Notes: generated from the letters alone by a model not told the origin. Shown: positions 23,995 to 34,529, numbered from the stretch's first letter. The stretch is 64,000 nucleotides of DNA from Haematococcus lacustris (GCA_030144725.1 JASKMD010000012.1:4497387-4561386); one strand, 5' to 3'. A program made the numbers and translations.

Positions 23995-24596
23995 GGGGCA
24001 GTGCGGATGGGCTAATCATTCCTGCAAGGCAAAGTCGGGTCACGCCAATGTCATTTCAAGCAGGCCTGATTGTCATGCTTTCTTCTCCATCAGTTGTGAC
24101 GTTGAGTAAGGAACAGAGTTATGTATCGAAAGTCTGGAAAGTCACAGTAGTCAGCTCACAACATGCCGTTTTGTGGATGAGGGTCACTTTTCTTGTGTGA
24201 CTGGCGAGAGAGATACGCACATTTCCCGCGTTTGCAGCAATGTCGATACATAACATGCCCAGCGATAGCCCTACAACACCGCCTGCACCAACAAGAGGCT
24301 CGCGGAGCGAGCAAGGCGGGCTGAAATGTGATTGTACTTCCGGCTGGATGCCAGGCGGAGTTCCCTCATTGGTGCCACTACTCACCACTAGAACAATCGG
24401 TAATGAGCAGCTGAGGTGTGTCCGCGATCGCTTGCGCCGGCATGGACTCTGATGCAAGGATTAACGCGCCGCTTGCCAGTAGATGCGGAGTAGTTCGCAG
24501 GTGCCAATGCAACAAACGCTACCGAAGTCGGTGCACTTTGTAGCGAGTACTTGCATGAAGATTACCAACCCCATGTTGGGACATCCTGAGTCGCAC

Positions 24597-24695
24597 CCTT
24601 GATGACTGCCAACCCCACTCCGATGGCACTCTTTCCCCCTAAGCCACTGGGCACCTCATCAAACTTAACAGCTCGATGCTTTATAAGGCTAACAG
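24597..24695 (-). repeat. 3' tail of minus-strand subfamily-1 element, proximal piece
   Basis: The reverse complement resembles 6530-6630 (TTTGATGAGGTGCC, then GGGGGAAAGAGTGCCA). It lies between transposons A and B and joins the coding relic at 27288-27660 to the distal tail at 22655-22735 once both transposons are removed. Confidence 0.75.
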
Positions 24696-25173
24696 TCAGG
24701 TGTCCCCAACTAACAGAAAACCGACCCCTGGTAATCAAAACGACGCCGCGTCTCAGCCCAGTGGTTTCTATTTATGCTACGCACATCACTGGATAGAGGA
24801 CTCTGTCAGCTATGCGGTGCAGCTTGTAACATTAAATATAGTGCAGTGTGATGAGTGCTATGGCGGCTCAAATCTTGACATTCAAATTCATGCCAATTTT
24901 GTTCATGCGGGCCTCGCCGCGACCGATCGACGTGACCGACGTGGCCCAGGAGCACCTGCGCACAGTGAGGCACAGTCGCGCAGTCAAAACGATTCACATG
25001 GCATGCCAAACCGATCCAACAACGCCCCTTCACCCATGCTCGGAAATATACAAGCTTGCTGCGATGCTTGACCCCTTCGTGAGCAGTACTGATGACTTGG
25101 CCACTCTACACAACCCTACAAGGTGTGGAGGCTATTGCTCTGTTACCTTGCTCAGCAGGTTGGGTCCCATCTC

Positions 25174-25698
25174 TCACGCCCGCCCTCCGCTTGCGTGTAG
25201 GGCTCGTGTCCAGCTGCGATGTGGCCCCTTGCTGCTCGGCTGGAGATGTGAGCAGCTCAGGGGGAGCACCTGCACCAGCTGCCAGCTGCTGCCAGGGGGG
25301 GGCAACAGGAGGGGGGGGCAGCCCAGGGGCGGCGCCAGCACCAGCTGCCAGCTGCTGCCAGGGGGGGGCAACAGGAGGGGGGGGCGGAGTGTCATAGCCA
25401 GCTGATGTTGCCTAATCCATGCCTCAAGTGCCTCATTCTCCAACCTCAGCTGCCGTTGCCCTGCCTGCAGGTGCTCGAGCTTCTCCTCAAGGTCATGCAC
25501 TATAGCATTGAGGACCTCCTCATGGGCATGCTGCCACTCGGTCTCAGTCATCAGCAACTCATTTGTGGCGTGCACCTCCAAAGCAATAGCTTCAGCCCTC
25601 CTTGCTGCGGCTTTCAAGCCATTAGGACTGTGCAGATAAGCAGCCCTTGGTGACTTCACAAGTGCGGCAAGATGAGCACACTGCCGGCTGCGGACCAT
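25174..25698 (-). CDS. Coiled-coil protein encoded by transposon B (hypothetical)
   Basis: 174 codons. Residues 25-105 look like an amphipathic coiled coil (for example EEVLNAIVHDLEEKLEHLQ and LRLENEALEAWIRQHQ). Two PPGSSWQLV-type repeats follow; they are the out-of-frame equivalent of the PPWQQQAAG repeat of transposon A, which suggests a frameshift or an intron after the coiled coil. No transposase motif is seen. It could be an accessory protein. Confidence 0.4.
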   Translation of the reverse strand: MVRSRQCAHLAALVKSPRAAYLHSPNGLKAAARRAEAIALEVHATNELLMTETEWQHAHEEVLNAIVHDLEEKLEHLQAGQRQLRLENEALEAWIRQHQLAMTLRPPLLLPPPGSSWQLVLAPPLGCPPLLLPPPGSSWQLVQVLPLSCSHLQPSSKGPHRSWTRALHASGGRA

Positions 25699-26276
25699 GG
25701 GTTTGCGTCTTGCAATGACTTGCTAGGGCCAGGGGGTGGGGTGGGGGTGGCGGGATTGAGAGGGGGTGGGAGGGGGTGGGAAATGGTGGGAGGGGGTGGG
25801 AGGGGGTGGCGGGGGTGGGAGGGGTGGCGGGGTGGGAGGGTGTGGGAGGGGCTGGAAGGAGGTGGAAGGGGCTGGGGGTGGGGGGAGGGGGGGGCGGGGG
25901 GGGGAGGGCAGTGAGGGGGCTGGGAGGGGCTGGGAGAGGTTGGGAAGGGGTGGCGGGGCAGTAAGGGGGCTGGGAGGGGGCGGGAGGGGGTGGGAGGCTT
26001 CTGCGGGGGCTGGGAGGTGGTGGGGCTGCAACGGGGCAGGTCCTGCAAGGGGGCTAGAAAATCCTGCAAGGCAGAGTCGGGTCACGCCAAAGGGTGAGGA
26101 GGCGGCCCTGGTTGATGGATTGCCGTGCTTTTTTCTCCAACAGCTGTGTCGTTGCGTTAGGAACAAAGTAATAACTCGAAATTCTAATAATTCAGAGTGA
26201 TCAGCTCACCACATGCCAGTTTGTGCAAGGGGGTCCCTTTTTTAGTGTGGCTGCCTAGAGAGACCTCTATCCATTC

Positions 26277-26900
26277 GGTCACCCCGGCCATTGGCCATGC
26301 CAATCCGTGACAGGCGCGACGCTCACACCACGCGCTAGTGAAGGGTAGCTGAGGCTATCGCGGTAACTCACGCGCGCTAAAATTCGCGTTTCAGACTGAA
26401 GCCTTGTCCCAGTACACCGCCCGCCACCAGGTCGAAAATTGAGATAGCGCTAACAAGCAGCGACCCACCTACAAGAGCAGGGTGGGCCAATTGAGCCGAT
26501 TGAGCCAAGAGCCAAAAAATTAACAGTGCCATGCACCCAACTTGCACAACTTCAGCTAAGCGTGGCGTGACTCAGTCTCGTGGTGTTATGACATGGCTCG
26601 GTAGCATGGCGCACTGCGATAGCCTACTCCGCAGTACTGCGAGGCTGCCTCCATGGTGCGAACTTTGCTACGGACGCCACGGAGCGCCTCGCCACCCTGC
26701 TCTTGTAGGTGGGTCGCTGCTTGTTAGCGCTATCTCAATTTTCGACCTGGTGGCGGGCGGTGTACTGGGACAAGGCTTCAGTCTGAAACGCGAGTTTTAG
26801 CGCGCGTGAGTTACCGCGATAGCCTCAGCTACCCTTCACTAGCGCGTGGTGTGAGCGTCGCGCCTGTCACGGATTGGCATGGCCAATGGCCGGGGTGACC
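26277..26900. mobile_element. Foldback derivative of the GGTCACCCC transposon family
   Basis: Two arms of about 205 bp are near-perfect inverted repeats around a centre of about 210 bp. The ends begin GGTCACCCCGGCCATTGG and are flanked by ATTC on both sides (26273-26276 and 26901-26904). Removing it restores continuity with transposon A (ACCTCTATCCATTC versus ATACGCACATTTC), so it inserted into transposon B. It has no coding capacity. Confidence 0.88.
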
Positions 26901-27287
26901 ATTCGCACTTCGCTGCATTGCCGAGTTATTTCTTGCCCAACGATGGCACTCCGACGCAGCCTGCACAAATAAGAGGCTCGCGGTGCGAGCTTGGCGGGCT
27001 GAACATTGATTGTACTTCCTGCTCGATAGCAGGCGCAGTTCAATCACTGAAGCCGCTACACAGCACTAATGCAATCGATGGTGAGCAGCTGAGGTGTATC
27101 CGCGCTCGCTTGCGCCGGCATGGCCTCACTGGCAAGAGGTAACGCGCCGCTTGCCAGTAGATGCGCAATAATTCGCAGCTGCCAACGTGATAAACGCTAT
27201 CGAAAACGGTTCAGTATTGAAAGAGTATTTGCATGAAGATTACCAACCCCATGTTGGGGACACCTGACTAACAGCCTGCTCAAACTA

Positions 27288-27660
27288 CTATGCATTGTTG
27301 CGGGCCCGGCCATCAATGCCCCGCCGGTGCTCAGCAGCCCGGTGCAACCTCTGCTTGCCCTTGGGCAGCCGGTCATTGACCCGCTTGTAGCCCTGCTGGT
27401 ACTCCTTGCCAATGGGGGGGAGCCTCCAAGTCCTCATAGCGGTATAGCCCTAGGGGGCGCTGCATGCTGTCCCCGATGCGTTGGAAGTTGAGGCAGGGGT
27501 TGGTGTCCCGGTCCAGCCACCTGCCCCATGCGGGGGCCTGAGGTGGTGGGACTGGGTCAGGTGCAGCAAGGGGGGGCTGGTCCTGGGCAGGGGGAGGGGG
27601 TGGCTTCTGGGCTGGGGGAAGGGGAGGGGGGTCCTGGGCAGGGTTGCAGACCAGCTCCGC
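27288..27660 (-). pseudogene. TnpB/Fanzor-like relic, subfamily 1, minus-strand copy
   Basis: The minus strand reads a Pro-rich linker (PPAQ repeats), then WGRWLDRDTNPCLNFQRI, then YRYEDLEA. A frameshift follows, then GKEYQQGYKRVNDRLPKGKQ and a basic tail ending GRARNNA at a stop (27288). It is the same product as the relic at 6070-6504. Its 3' tail has been split by transposons B and A. Confidence 0.65.
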
Positions 27661-29050
27661 CGGTGAAAGCTGACCAAGGGCCAGGTGAAGCAGGCCAGTG
27701 GCCTGAACAATGCTCGCCGCACCACCCAGCGTTGGCTAGCACCAATCCAGCCACACCTCAAGCACCTGGCAGCAGCCAGCTCAGCCGGCACCTCCCTGGA
27801 GGCCAACCTGAAGCACATCACCGTCACCCTGGCCAGCTGGGACGCGGTGTGGGAGGTGTACATGGACCCCAAGTGGGCACAACAGCGGCTGCGGCTGTAC
27901 GGAGCCCAGGTCCAGGCGCTGGAGCAATTCAGCAAGAAGGTGAGGTTGGGTGGGTGGGAGGGTAAGGAACTGAGAGGTGGTGTATTGGGCATGAAGTGAG
28001 CATGAAGAGTAGTTGATTGTGCCATGCCTGACCGTGTGCCACTATGTCAGCCACCATGTGTGTGTCTTGTGTGCATGGCTGCAGCTGAAGTAGGAGTAGG
28101 CGGGGTTGTCCATGCAGCGTCATGGGTGTGCCAAGCAGATGGTGGTGATCTTTGGCGCAGCTGGCATTGGCTCCCGAGGAGGGTGGGGTGCTGATGCGGT
28201 GCTGCGGGCCTGCTGCAAGGTGTTGTGAAAGCCCAGGGGCGCATGCCAGCGGCGGGGCAGGGTGGTGCTTGTGGATGAGCACCGCACCACCCGGGTCAGC
28301 TCAGCAGTGTATGGCCAGCAGCCCTGTGAGGAGGAGCTGGACCATGAGCAGCCCACCAGGCCTGCAGGCTGGAAAGGCCCAGCAGGGCAGGTGAAACAAC
28401 GCCTCCTTTGTCCAGCCTGGAGCCAGCAGCATGACCAGCCAGTGCGGGGCCTGATGCTGTGCCCAGTAGTGGCCCCGCGCAAGCCCCCACAACCCCCATG
28501 CAGCAGCCAGGCAGCCACTCAGCCAGCAGCCTCAGAGCCTGGACCCAGCACTCCTCTGCCAGCCAAGCGCAGCAAGCGCACCAAAGTTGAGCAGCCAGCT
28601 GAGCCTACCCAGCCCATCAAGAGCGAAGGCAAGGCCAAGGGCAAGGCTGCCAAGCGTAAGCCAGCACCACAGCCAGGCAGGTGGCTGGACAGGGACTGCA
28701 ATGCAGCGCTGGACATGCAGCGCATTGGGGAGAGCAGGAGCTGGAGTTGTGCTAGTGGCAAGAGCAGGCGGCTCTACCAACAAAGAAGAAGAAGAAGAAG
28801 AAGAAGACTCTGGCGTGGAAGCCGGCGTGCATTATGGAAGGGGCTTCCGCCTGGGGCTCGGCCTGCTCCCACAACGGCAGCTCTACCAGCCAAGGGCAAG
28901 GAGTACCCTGGCCTGGGCTACAAGCAGGTGCGAGACAAACCACCCAAGGCCCAGCAGCAGCAGCAGCCTGTTGTGACACAGTAGTGTGTGCCCCCCCACT
29001 TGAGCTGTCATCAGCTTACATTAGTGCATGTTTGTCATGCCGACTCTAGA
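27661..29050 (+). pseudogene. TnpB/Fanzor-like relic, subfamily 2, longest copy
   Basis: Starting at about 27667 the frame reads KLTKGQVKQASGLNNARR, then an alpha-helical stretch to ALEQFSKK, with a donor AAG/GTGAGG at about 27941. After a gap it resumes near 28112: QMVVIFGAAGIGSRGGWG, ADAVLRACCKV, an in-frame TGA (28226-28228), then VVLVDEHRTTRVSSAV, RGLMLC, a basic Ser/Pro linker, and GRWLDRDCNAALDMQRIGE. It ends PPKAQQQQQ at 28984, followed by the family 3' tail. The order of motifs resembles the RuvC-containing half of TnpB/Fanzor proteins, with RDCNAAL as the RuvC-III-like motif. A (AAG)n expansion at about 28784-28806 also disturbs the tail. Confidence 0.6.
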
Positions 29051-29562
29051 CTATAGCCCTCAAGGGTCAGGCAATGATGTAGGTGGTAGGCACTCATGCA
29101 CCGTGTCCATGTGCATTGGGTATACTCCACACAGCTCCTCAACACCATTTGAGTAGTCCCGCTAGTGGTCCCTAGTATTCCTGCTAGTAGCCACTACTGG
29201 TCCGGCTCAATTGAAGGCCCTAGTGAGGGACGAGGGGCTGGTTCAGGGCTGCTTTTATTGTTGCTGTTCCTTTCTTTTTGTTGTGGCCAGTGATAGCAAG
29301 GTCGCGTGTATGCTGGTAAATTACAAAGGGCGGCGTGTCACGTGGTCCCCAGCAGCAAGTCTCAATGTCTCAAAGCAAGTCTCAAAGTCTCAAGCTGTTG
29401 CATGGAGCTGACTCACTCATTTCCGGTAGCCGGAAGCGCAGCGCAGTAGCCGGAAGCGCAGCGCTCTCGCGCCGCAACTCATGTTCCCCTTTTGCCAGCC
29501 ACTTTTGCACACGGCCGGCACATGGGATTCCATAAACATGGGAACAGGGCCCATAGCTTGTT
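29051..29562. other. Region between relic and transposon T1, no gene
   Basis: No gene is recognised. A tandem pair of an 18-bp unit (GTAGCCGGAAGCGCAGCG) lies at about 29425-29461. Confidence 0.4.
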
Positions 29563-31608
29563 GGTCACCCCCGCCATTGGCCCCGCAATTCACTTTTTGG
29601 CACCGTCTTTGATCCGCTGCATGTAATTCTTCCACCGTTGGGCTCTACATCTCACAACGGTGTCGCTAGCAGGTTAGGCCCTCTTATGTCGATTGTACTG
29701 CATTGTCTCAACGACTTGATTAGCTTCGCAATGTAATTATCCATCTGTTTATATGCGTGTCGCAACAGGAGAGATGAATTGGTGGCCGGAGGCATTTCCG
29801 TGCCGAGCAGCCTATGCTGCCGTCGGACTTGCAACTCGCGATTACATCCCAGGTAAGCACGGGGTGCTGTTTGTTAGTGCGTATTGCATACAATGTCAAC
29901 CCATGCAACCAAATCTGCTGACCTCCACAGGTGCTTGGCTGTTTTGAGGATCAGCCCCAAACCCACATCAGCCCAAAGCTCTTCCAATCAGGAGTGCAGC
30001 TAGGAAAGTAGCCCTTGAAAACAGCGCCTTGGAGGTGAGTAAACTTGTAATACACGTCACCTTGTTTAGGCCAGTTTGATGTTCACTCGCACACTTCCGT
30101 AACGCATGACAGGCATGAATAGCTTGAGGTATCACACAACAGTCACCTGCCCGACTTTCATCTCTTATTATTTCTTATGAACGACGCTACGCCTCAATAT
30201 GTTGAGCAAACATGTGTTTATGTGTTTCTATGCGCAGGATGCCGTCGACATACTACCACCCTTATCTCAGCAGTCCAACAGCCAGGGATGAGCCCGATGC
30301 TAGACTGTGTGCTGTTTGTGGACTCACGTGTGCAGCCAAGAATAGGGATGGGTTTGTGAAGGTTCACCGAGTGGGGGAGGATGCGTGCCACGGCCGCTAC
30401 CTGGTTGTCTTTGGCCGCGCTAGTGTGCTGAAAAGCAGCGTGCTAGTTGCATGCCAACGTGCAGGGCTTGCCCCCATGGCGCATAGAGATTGCGTCAGAG
30501 TGCACCAGAAGCAACAACCCTCTCCTCCATCCCCACCCCGGCAGCCACATCCCCCTCCCCCCTCCTCCCTCCCCACCTCCTCCCTTCCTCCCCACCCCAC
30601 CTCACCCCACCTCCTCCCTCCCCCCCTCCTGCCTCCCTCCACATCCTCCTCCTCCCTCCCCACCCCGGCAGCCACACCTCCTCCCCCCTCCCCGCCACGC
30701 TCACTACATGGCCAGACCCTGGAGCAGCAGCCCCCTCCCACCTCCCTGCCTCCCTGCTTCAAGGGTACAGTACAAGGGTCTCGTGCACAACACAGCATGT
30801 ATTTTCCTGCTACTACCGAGGGTGAGCTCATGTGGTCAATGACGGCATGTGCTTGTGGTGCACGCATGAGCAACCCCCCTCAGCCGTGTGGTGCACAGTG
30901 CCGTGGTTCGATGCCTCTTGAGCCAATGCCCATGCTGCTAGACAAGGAAGCTGCTAGGCAAGCTGCTTTGAACGCAGAGTGTATTAGGCTCATGCGCTTG
31001 GACAACCCTGGTATGCCTCAATTTGATACACTGAACAAGGACCTATTGAAAGCATGGTGCAAGCACAATAACATCAGAGGGGTTTCAAGTAAATCAAAGA
31101 ATGAGTTGCGTGACATGTGCCTGCTGAAGTTGAGGAAGAAGGTTGAGGCACCACGGCACATGTAACACTGAAAGCCAGAGCCATTCCGAGGCATCCCGAC
31201 AACATATTGCCAAGTGATGATGTAGCGCTGTCATAAGGCAGCTTACATTTACATAGAGTCATGCCGCAACGTAAGTGAGGTAAGGGGTGCCAGCTTGCTG
31301 ACTTGTGCGCATATGCACGAACTATATGCTCCATGCACTGACATGCAAGCAGGCGTACTGCACTTGTGCCGTTGGCTTACGGCGTGCGTAGAAGGACTGC
31401 CAGCCTCGCCTTATGATGTGCGTGAGTCTTTTAGGAGCGGAAAGCACAGGTCAGGTTTGGGCGGGCGCCGATCTGAGCTAGTGTTTTGCGGCTGCGGGGT
31501 GCCGGATACGCCTGTTACACCCAACTGCGCCAAAACTTTGTCGCGAGCTACACGGAGATTCGCGCCCCAGACCGTCTCACATTTGCGGGGCCAATGGCGG
31601 GGGTGACC
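29563..31608. mobile_element. Transposon T1 of the GGTCACCCC family
   Basis: A perfect 26-bp terminal inverted repeat begins GGTCACCCCCGCCATTGG and continues CCCCGCAA. The flanking 4-bp target duplication is TGTT (29559-29562 and 31609-31612). The length is 2046 bp. It carries one plus-strand gene (30239-31165), preceded by possible short 5' exons near 29753-29850 and 29930-30030 that have usable splice signals. Confidence 0.9.
30239..31165 (+). CDS. Cys-rich protein of the GGTCACCCC transposon family
   Basis: 308 aa from the ATG that directly follows a splice acceptor (GCGCAG). The N-terminus MPSTYYHPY is followed by CAVCGLTC, a likely zinc-binding pair, then GFVKVHRVGED and RYLVVF. A long Pro-rich low-complexity stretch occupies residues 90-190. 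The C-terminal half has WSMTACACGARMS, PLEPMPML, and a final segment (LNKDLLKAWCKHNNI... ELRDMCLLKL) that resembles a SAP DNA-binding motif. The same landmarks recur in the gene of transposon T2, and the N-terminus recurs in T3. No DDE or other catalytic motif is visible. Probably the element's own protein. Confidence 0.65.
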   Translation: MPSTYYHPYLSSPTARDEPDARLCAVCGLTCAAKNRDGFVKVHRVGEDACHGRYLVVFGRASVLKSSVLVACQRAGLAPMAHRDCVRVHQKQQPSPPSPPRQPHPPPPSSLPTSSLPPHPTSPHLLPPPLLPPSTSSSSLPTPAATPPPPSPPRSLHGQTLEQQPPPTSLPPCFKGTVQGSRAQHSMYFPATTEGELMWSMTACACGARMSNPPQPCGAQCRGSMPLEPMPMLLDKEAARQAALNAECIRLMRLDNPGMPQFDTLNKDLLKAWCKHNNIRGVSSKSKNELRDMCLLKLRKKVEAPRHM

Positions 31609-31966
31609 TGTTGTTGATGCGCAACTGACTTTGGCTCGGTTTTGGCTTGATCATATTTAATCATAATCCAGCATTTCCAACATCCCTACATGCCATCCAC
31701 CTGCGTGCAAAGTTTCATAGCTCAACTGCCACCCCACAGCCCCGTGGCCCTGATTCTGCTTGGAGAACATGATGTCACTTTGATGTCACTTAGCACCGCT
31801 TCTCGCTAGCCGGTGACGATGCGTATTGCATTGCATTTCCAGCCTTCAAAGTTTTGCCAAGAAGTGTAACACAGGGTGCATTGTGTCGCTTCGCGTTTGG
31901 GCATCGAGCTGTGACTTTAATGTCTCCACTCACCAATATACATAGCTTCAGAGGCCTATCCTGCAG
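31609..31966. other. Upstream of TPR-like gene, no feature assigned
   Basis: Ordinary-looking sequence with lower GC, probably the promoter and 5' leader of the gene at 31967. There is no coding signal. Confidence 0.4.
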
Positions 31967-32971
31967 ATGCTGATCATTTCTGGGCGCTCCCTGCTTTGCT
32001 CTGCCATCCGACACAACCGCAGCAGTCGCACAGCTCGCAGCTTAGTCAGGCCCATGGCAACCACTGCCAATGCTGCAGCGGACGGAGTAGCTGCTCAGCT
32101 CAAGCTGGGTGTCAAGGCGTCCCTCACCAGCGACCCCGAGGCCGTGTTGCAGTCCGTGCGTGAGCTTGTCAAGCAGACGCAGGCCAGCTTCCTCATCCCG
32201 TCGACGGCCTGTTCGTGGCAGCCGGGCGTGCCAGGGCCCGTGACGGACGCCTACAGCTGCTGCTCAAGCACACTGGAGGAGGTGCACGCTGCAATGGAGC
32301 AGCAGCTGGGTGGAAAGCACGACAGCACGCGCCGAGTCCAGGCTATCCTTGCCAGCAGCCTGTACAATGCAGGGCAATGGCAGCGCGCCTTCTCCCTCAT
32401 GCACAGCGTGTACAAGCTGCAGCTCGAACTGGACACCACAGAAGCCAGTGAGCTCCTGGCTCAAGTGTCCAGCCGCCTGGGACCCATTGCGTGTGCAGCT
32501 GGTGAGCACCAGATAGGCTTCTCAGCTGCCCTGCTGGCCCTGGACTACTTCTCTGAGCACAGCGGTGATGGTTCCCAGCTGGACATGCTGCTGGTCAAGG
32601 AAGGCATTGCCGCAGCGGGTGATGGCTTGAGCTTTACTGGCAGGGCAGTGAGCAACAGCGCCCAGGCACTGCAGCTCAGTATGGCCCTGGTGGGGCCCTC
32701 CCATCCCCGCACCATCAACCTCATGTTCAACAATGCCTTGAGCTTGCTGCGGGACGACCAGCCTGGAGCGGCAGAGCCACTGTGGCAGCAGCTGGTGGAT
32801 CGCTGCCGCCAGAGCTACGGCATGGAGTCTGCTGACACCCAGACTGCTTTTTCTGGGCTGGCTGAGAGCAAGGGGATGCTGGACCAGCCACCCAGAAGCA
32901 GCGCTCCCAGCCCACTCTCTCTGCATGCTTCCATGAAGTGGCGGCTGCCCCTGCTGCCTGTCCTGCTGTGA
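31967..32971 (+). CDS. TPR-like protein with organelle transit-like N-terminus
   Basis: An uninterrupted 334-codon frame in a genome where neighbours have many introns. The first 35 residues are Arg/Ser-rich with few acidic residues (for example IRHNRSSRTARSLVR), like a plastid or mitochondrial transit peptide. The body is helical with TPR-like spacing: YNAGQWQRAFSLMHSVYK, then GPSHPRTINLMFNNALSLL, which is typical of kinesin-light-chain-type TPRs. The partner and role are unknown. The last 40 residues are Pro/Ser-rich and may be post-domain tail or the product of a lost 3' splice. Lack of introns could mean a retrogene. Confidence 0.7.
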   Translation: MLIISGRSLLCSAIRHNRSSRTARSLVRPMATTANAAADGVAAQLKLGVKASLTSDPEAVLQSVRELVKQTQASFLIPSTACSWQPGVPGPVTDAYSCCSSTLEEVHAAMEQQLGGKHDSTRRVQAILASSLYNAGQWQRAFSLMHSVYKLQLELDTTEASELLAQVSSRLGPIACAAGEHQIGFSAALLALDYFSEHSGDGSQLDMLLVKEGIAAAGDGLSFTGRAVSNSAQALQLSMALVGPSHPRTINLMFNNALSLLRDDQPGAAEPLWQQLVDRCRQSYGMESADTQTAFSGLAESKGMLDQPPRSSAPSPLSLHASMKWRLPLLPVLL

Positions 32972-34529
32972 GCTGCCCATTACCCACCAGCCTGCCGTCA
33001 GCATCCTGCCACACATTCACATTGTCTAGGATGCACTGAATCATTGTGACTACGAGACCTGCCCTGTTGCATTGCATTGACTGAATTGGCCGCACATAGA
33101 GACAAAGCATGTTGAGATGTCATCTGACTTGGTGAAGTGACAACAACTGTTGCCATGCTTTTCACACCTTGAGGAAGTATGGAGTGCAGCATGTGCTTTG
33201 TGACACTCGTGTTGGCTGGTGTAAAGAGGCCAGCTCTGAGTTTGGAGAGGGGCATGCTGCTGTTGTGAGTAGACTTGCATTTACTTGTGGCGCAACCACA
33301 ACATCAGACATTGGAATGCAAGACTACAGTGGACATTTGTGAAGCTGTTCACGGATCAGATCCTATGTAAGCATTTGGTCTGTAGGCAGCTTTCCCAGAG
33401 TTGTCTTGTGTGCACGAGTGACTCTGTTTGATCGCCAAATGTAGAGCTGCATGCAGCACTTATCCCTTGTCAGGACCTTATCCCTTGTCATCCCTTATCA
33501 CTTATCCATAGCAGCCTGCACCATGTAGTGGCGGTGAGCTCAGAACGGGGGTGACAAGGGGTGGGCAGCCTAACAAACAAGCACTTCTGCTGCAGACCCC
33601 TATGGATGTTGCAGACACCTATGTATTGCGTGGCGTTGTTATTGCTTATGGCCAGGAAGAAAAGACGAACCTAGACCAGCGCCGGAGGGACCCGACTTAC
33701 ACCGAGGTTTCAATGAGGCGAGGCGAGACGACCATGTGCATCCTGGCCACTAATTTCACATGTCGACGATTCCTGGCCACACATGGTCGCCTTGCCTCGC
33801 CTCGCCTCATTGAAATCGCGGTGTTAGAATTCTTAGAGGGTGTTGAGGCCCACAGCCTGAGCTCACCGGGGCGCAGCGCAAGGGGAAGGCCTGAGAAGAG
33901 GCTGTGAATCCGCTCGGGCTGTGAGCGCGTGCTCTATGAGAACTAAACGTCCAACATCATTCAGGGTGCAGGGTTAGGCAAGGCAAAGTTAAATGAGTGC
34001 CATTTCATGCAGAGAGGCATCTTGCCTTTCATCGCCGCTACACCTTTGGCTTTACCCCTCCTGCGGCCCCCCCTGGCAGCAGTTGGTGCTGGTACAGCCC
34101 CTGAGCTGCTCACCCCTCTTGCGGCGCAAGTTTCAGTGGTAGCAAGCTATAGCAAGACAATCCTAACATAACAAAGTACTGAACTCCTCGCAAAGGGGAT
34201 GTGTGTGGGTTGGAGCTACTAGTCAGGTCCCACAAGGTCTCTTTGGCAAAATGTACCGTGAGCCATTTCATGCCGCGCTTACACAGCCTTGATCAGCGAG
34301 CCTTCCCAATATGCCTACTGCATCAAAGGACCTGCACGGCCTGGACGCCCACCAACCCTTGCCAAGTGTCCAGCTGGCAAGGTTACTGTAGATGGATGCG
34401 GCGTTCCTTCTTAAGCAGGTGCTAGTAGGTACGGTACACAACAGCGCTAGTGCGAGGGCCGGCAGTTATGTCGGTTAACCGGGTGGCTCGCATCTCGCAT
34501 CGGGTTGCCGCAGCTCGCTCGCAACATGC
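32972..34529. other. Mostly unannotated intergenic region
   Basis: The first 300 bp are probably the 3' untranslated region of the TPR-like gene. It holds a foldback at 33697-33830 and a 62-bp repeat at 34162-34224 whose two halves flank the Copia fragment at 35844-35886 and 37606-37628. No gene is supported. Confidence 0.4.
33697..33830. repeat. Inverted repeat (hairpin) around GAGGCGAGGCGA
   Basis: The left arm runs ACACCGAGGTTTCAATGAGG, then CGAGGCGAGACGACCATGTG. The right arm is its near-perfect inverse, ending TTGAAATCGCGGTGTTAG. The arms are about 45 nt with a loop of about 40 nt. The tandem GAGGC units differ by one copy between arms. It could be a small MITE or a transcribed hairpin. 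Confidence 0.75.

Larger units (their letters stand above)
22736..24589. mobile_element. DNA transposon A (TCAGG termini, 7-bp TSD)
   Basis: Imperfect terminal inverted repeats: the left end is TCAGGCGACCCCAAC and the right end reads inward TCAGGATGTCCCAAC. The element is flanked by GTCGCAC at 22729-22735 and 24590-24596. It is 1854 bp. The left 150 bp and right 160 bp are closely repeated in element B, so the two form one family. The interior holds a minus-strand low-complexity frame and a 63-bp minisatellite. No known transposase motif was found. Confidence 0.8.
24696..27267. mobile_element. DNA transposon B (TCAGGTGTCCCCAAC termini, 7-bp TSD)
   Basis: A perfect 15-bp terminal inverted repeat, TCAGGTGTCCCCAAC, is flanked by CTAACAG at 24689-24695 and 27268-27274. 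The length is 2572 bp, of which 624 bp is a later foldback insertion. Ends and several internal blocks match transposon A. The interior has a minus-strand coiled-coil frame and a G-rich region (25730-26040). It was inserted into the 3' tail of a TnpB/Fanzor-like relic. Confidence 0.88.

Noticed and set aside
24676..25071. 131-codon plus-strand frame at the left end of transposon B, repeated in A
   Set aside because: Similarity between A and B extends through non-coding ends and the frame is not better conserved than the DNA, so there is no evidence of coding.
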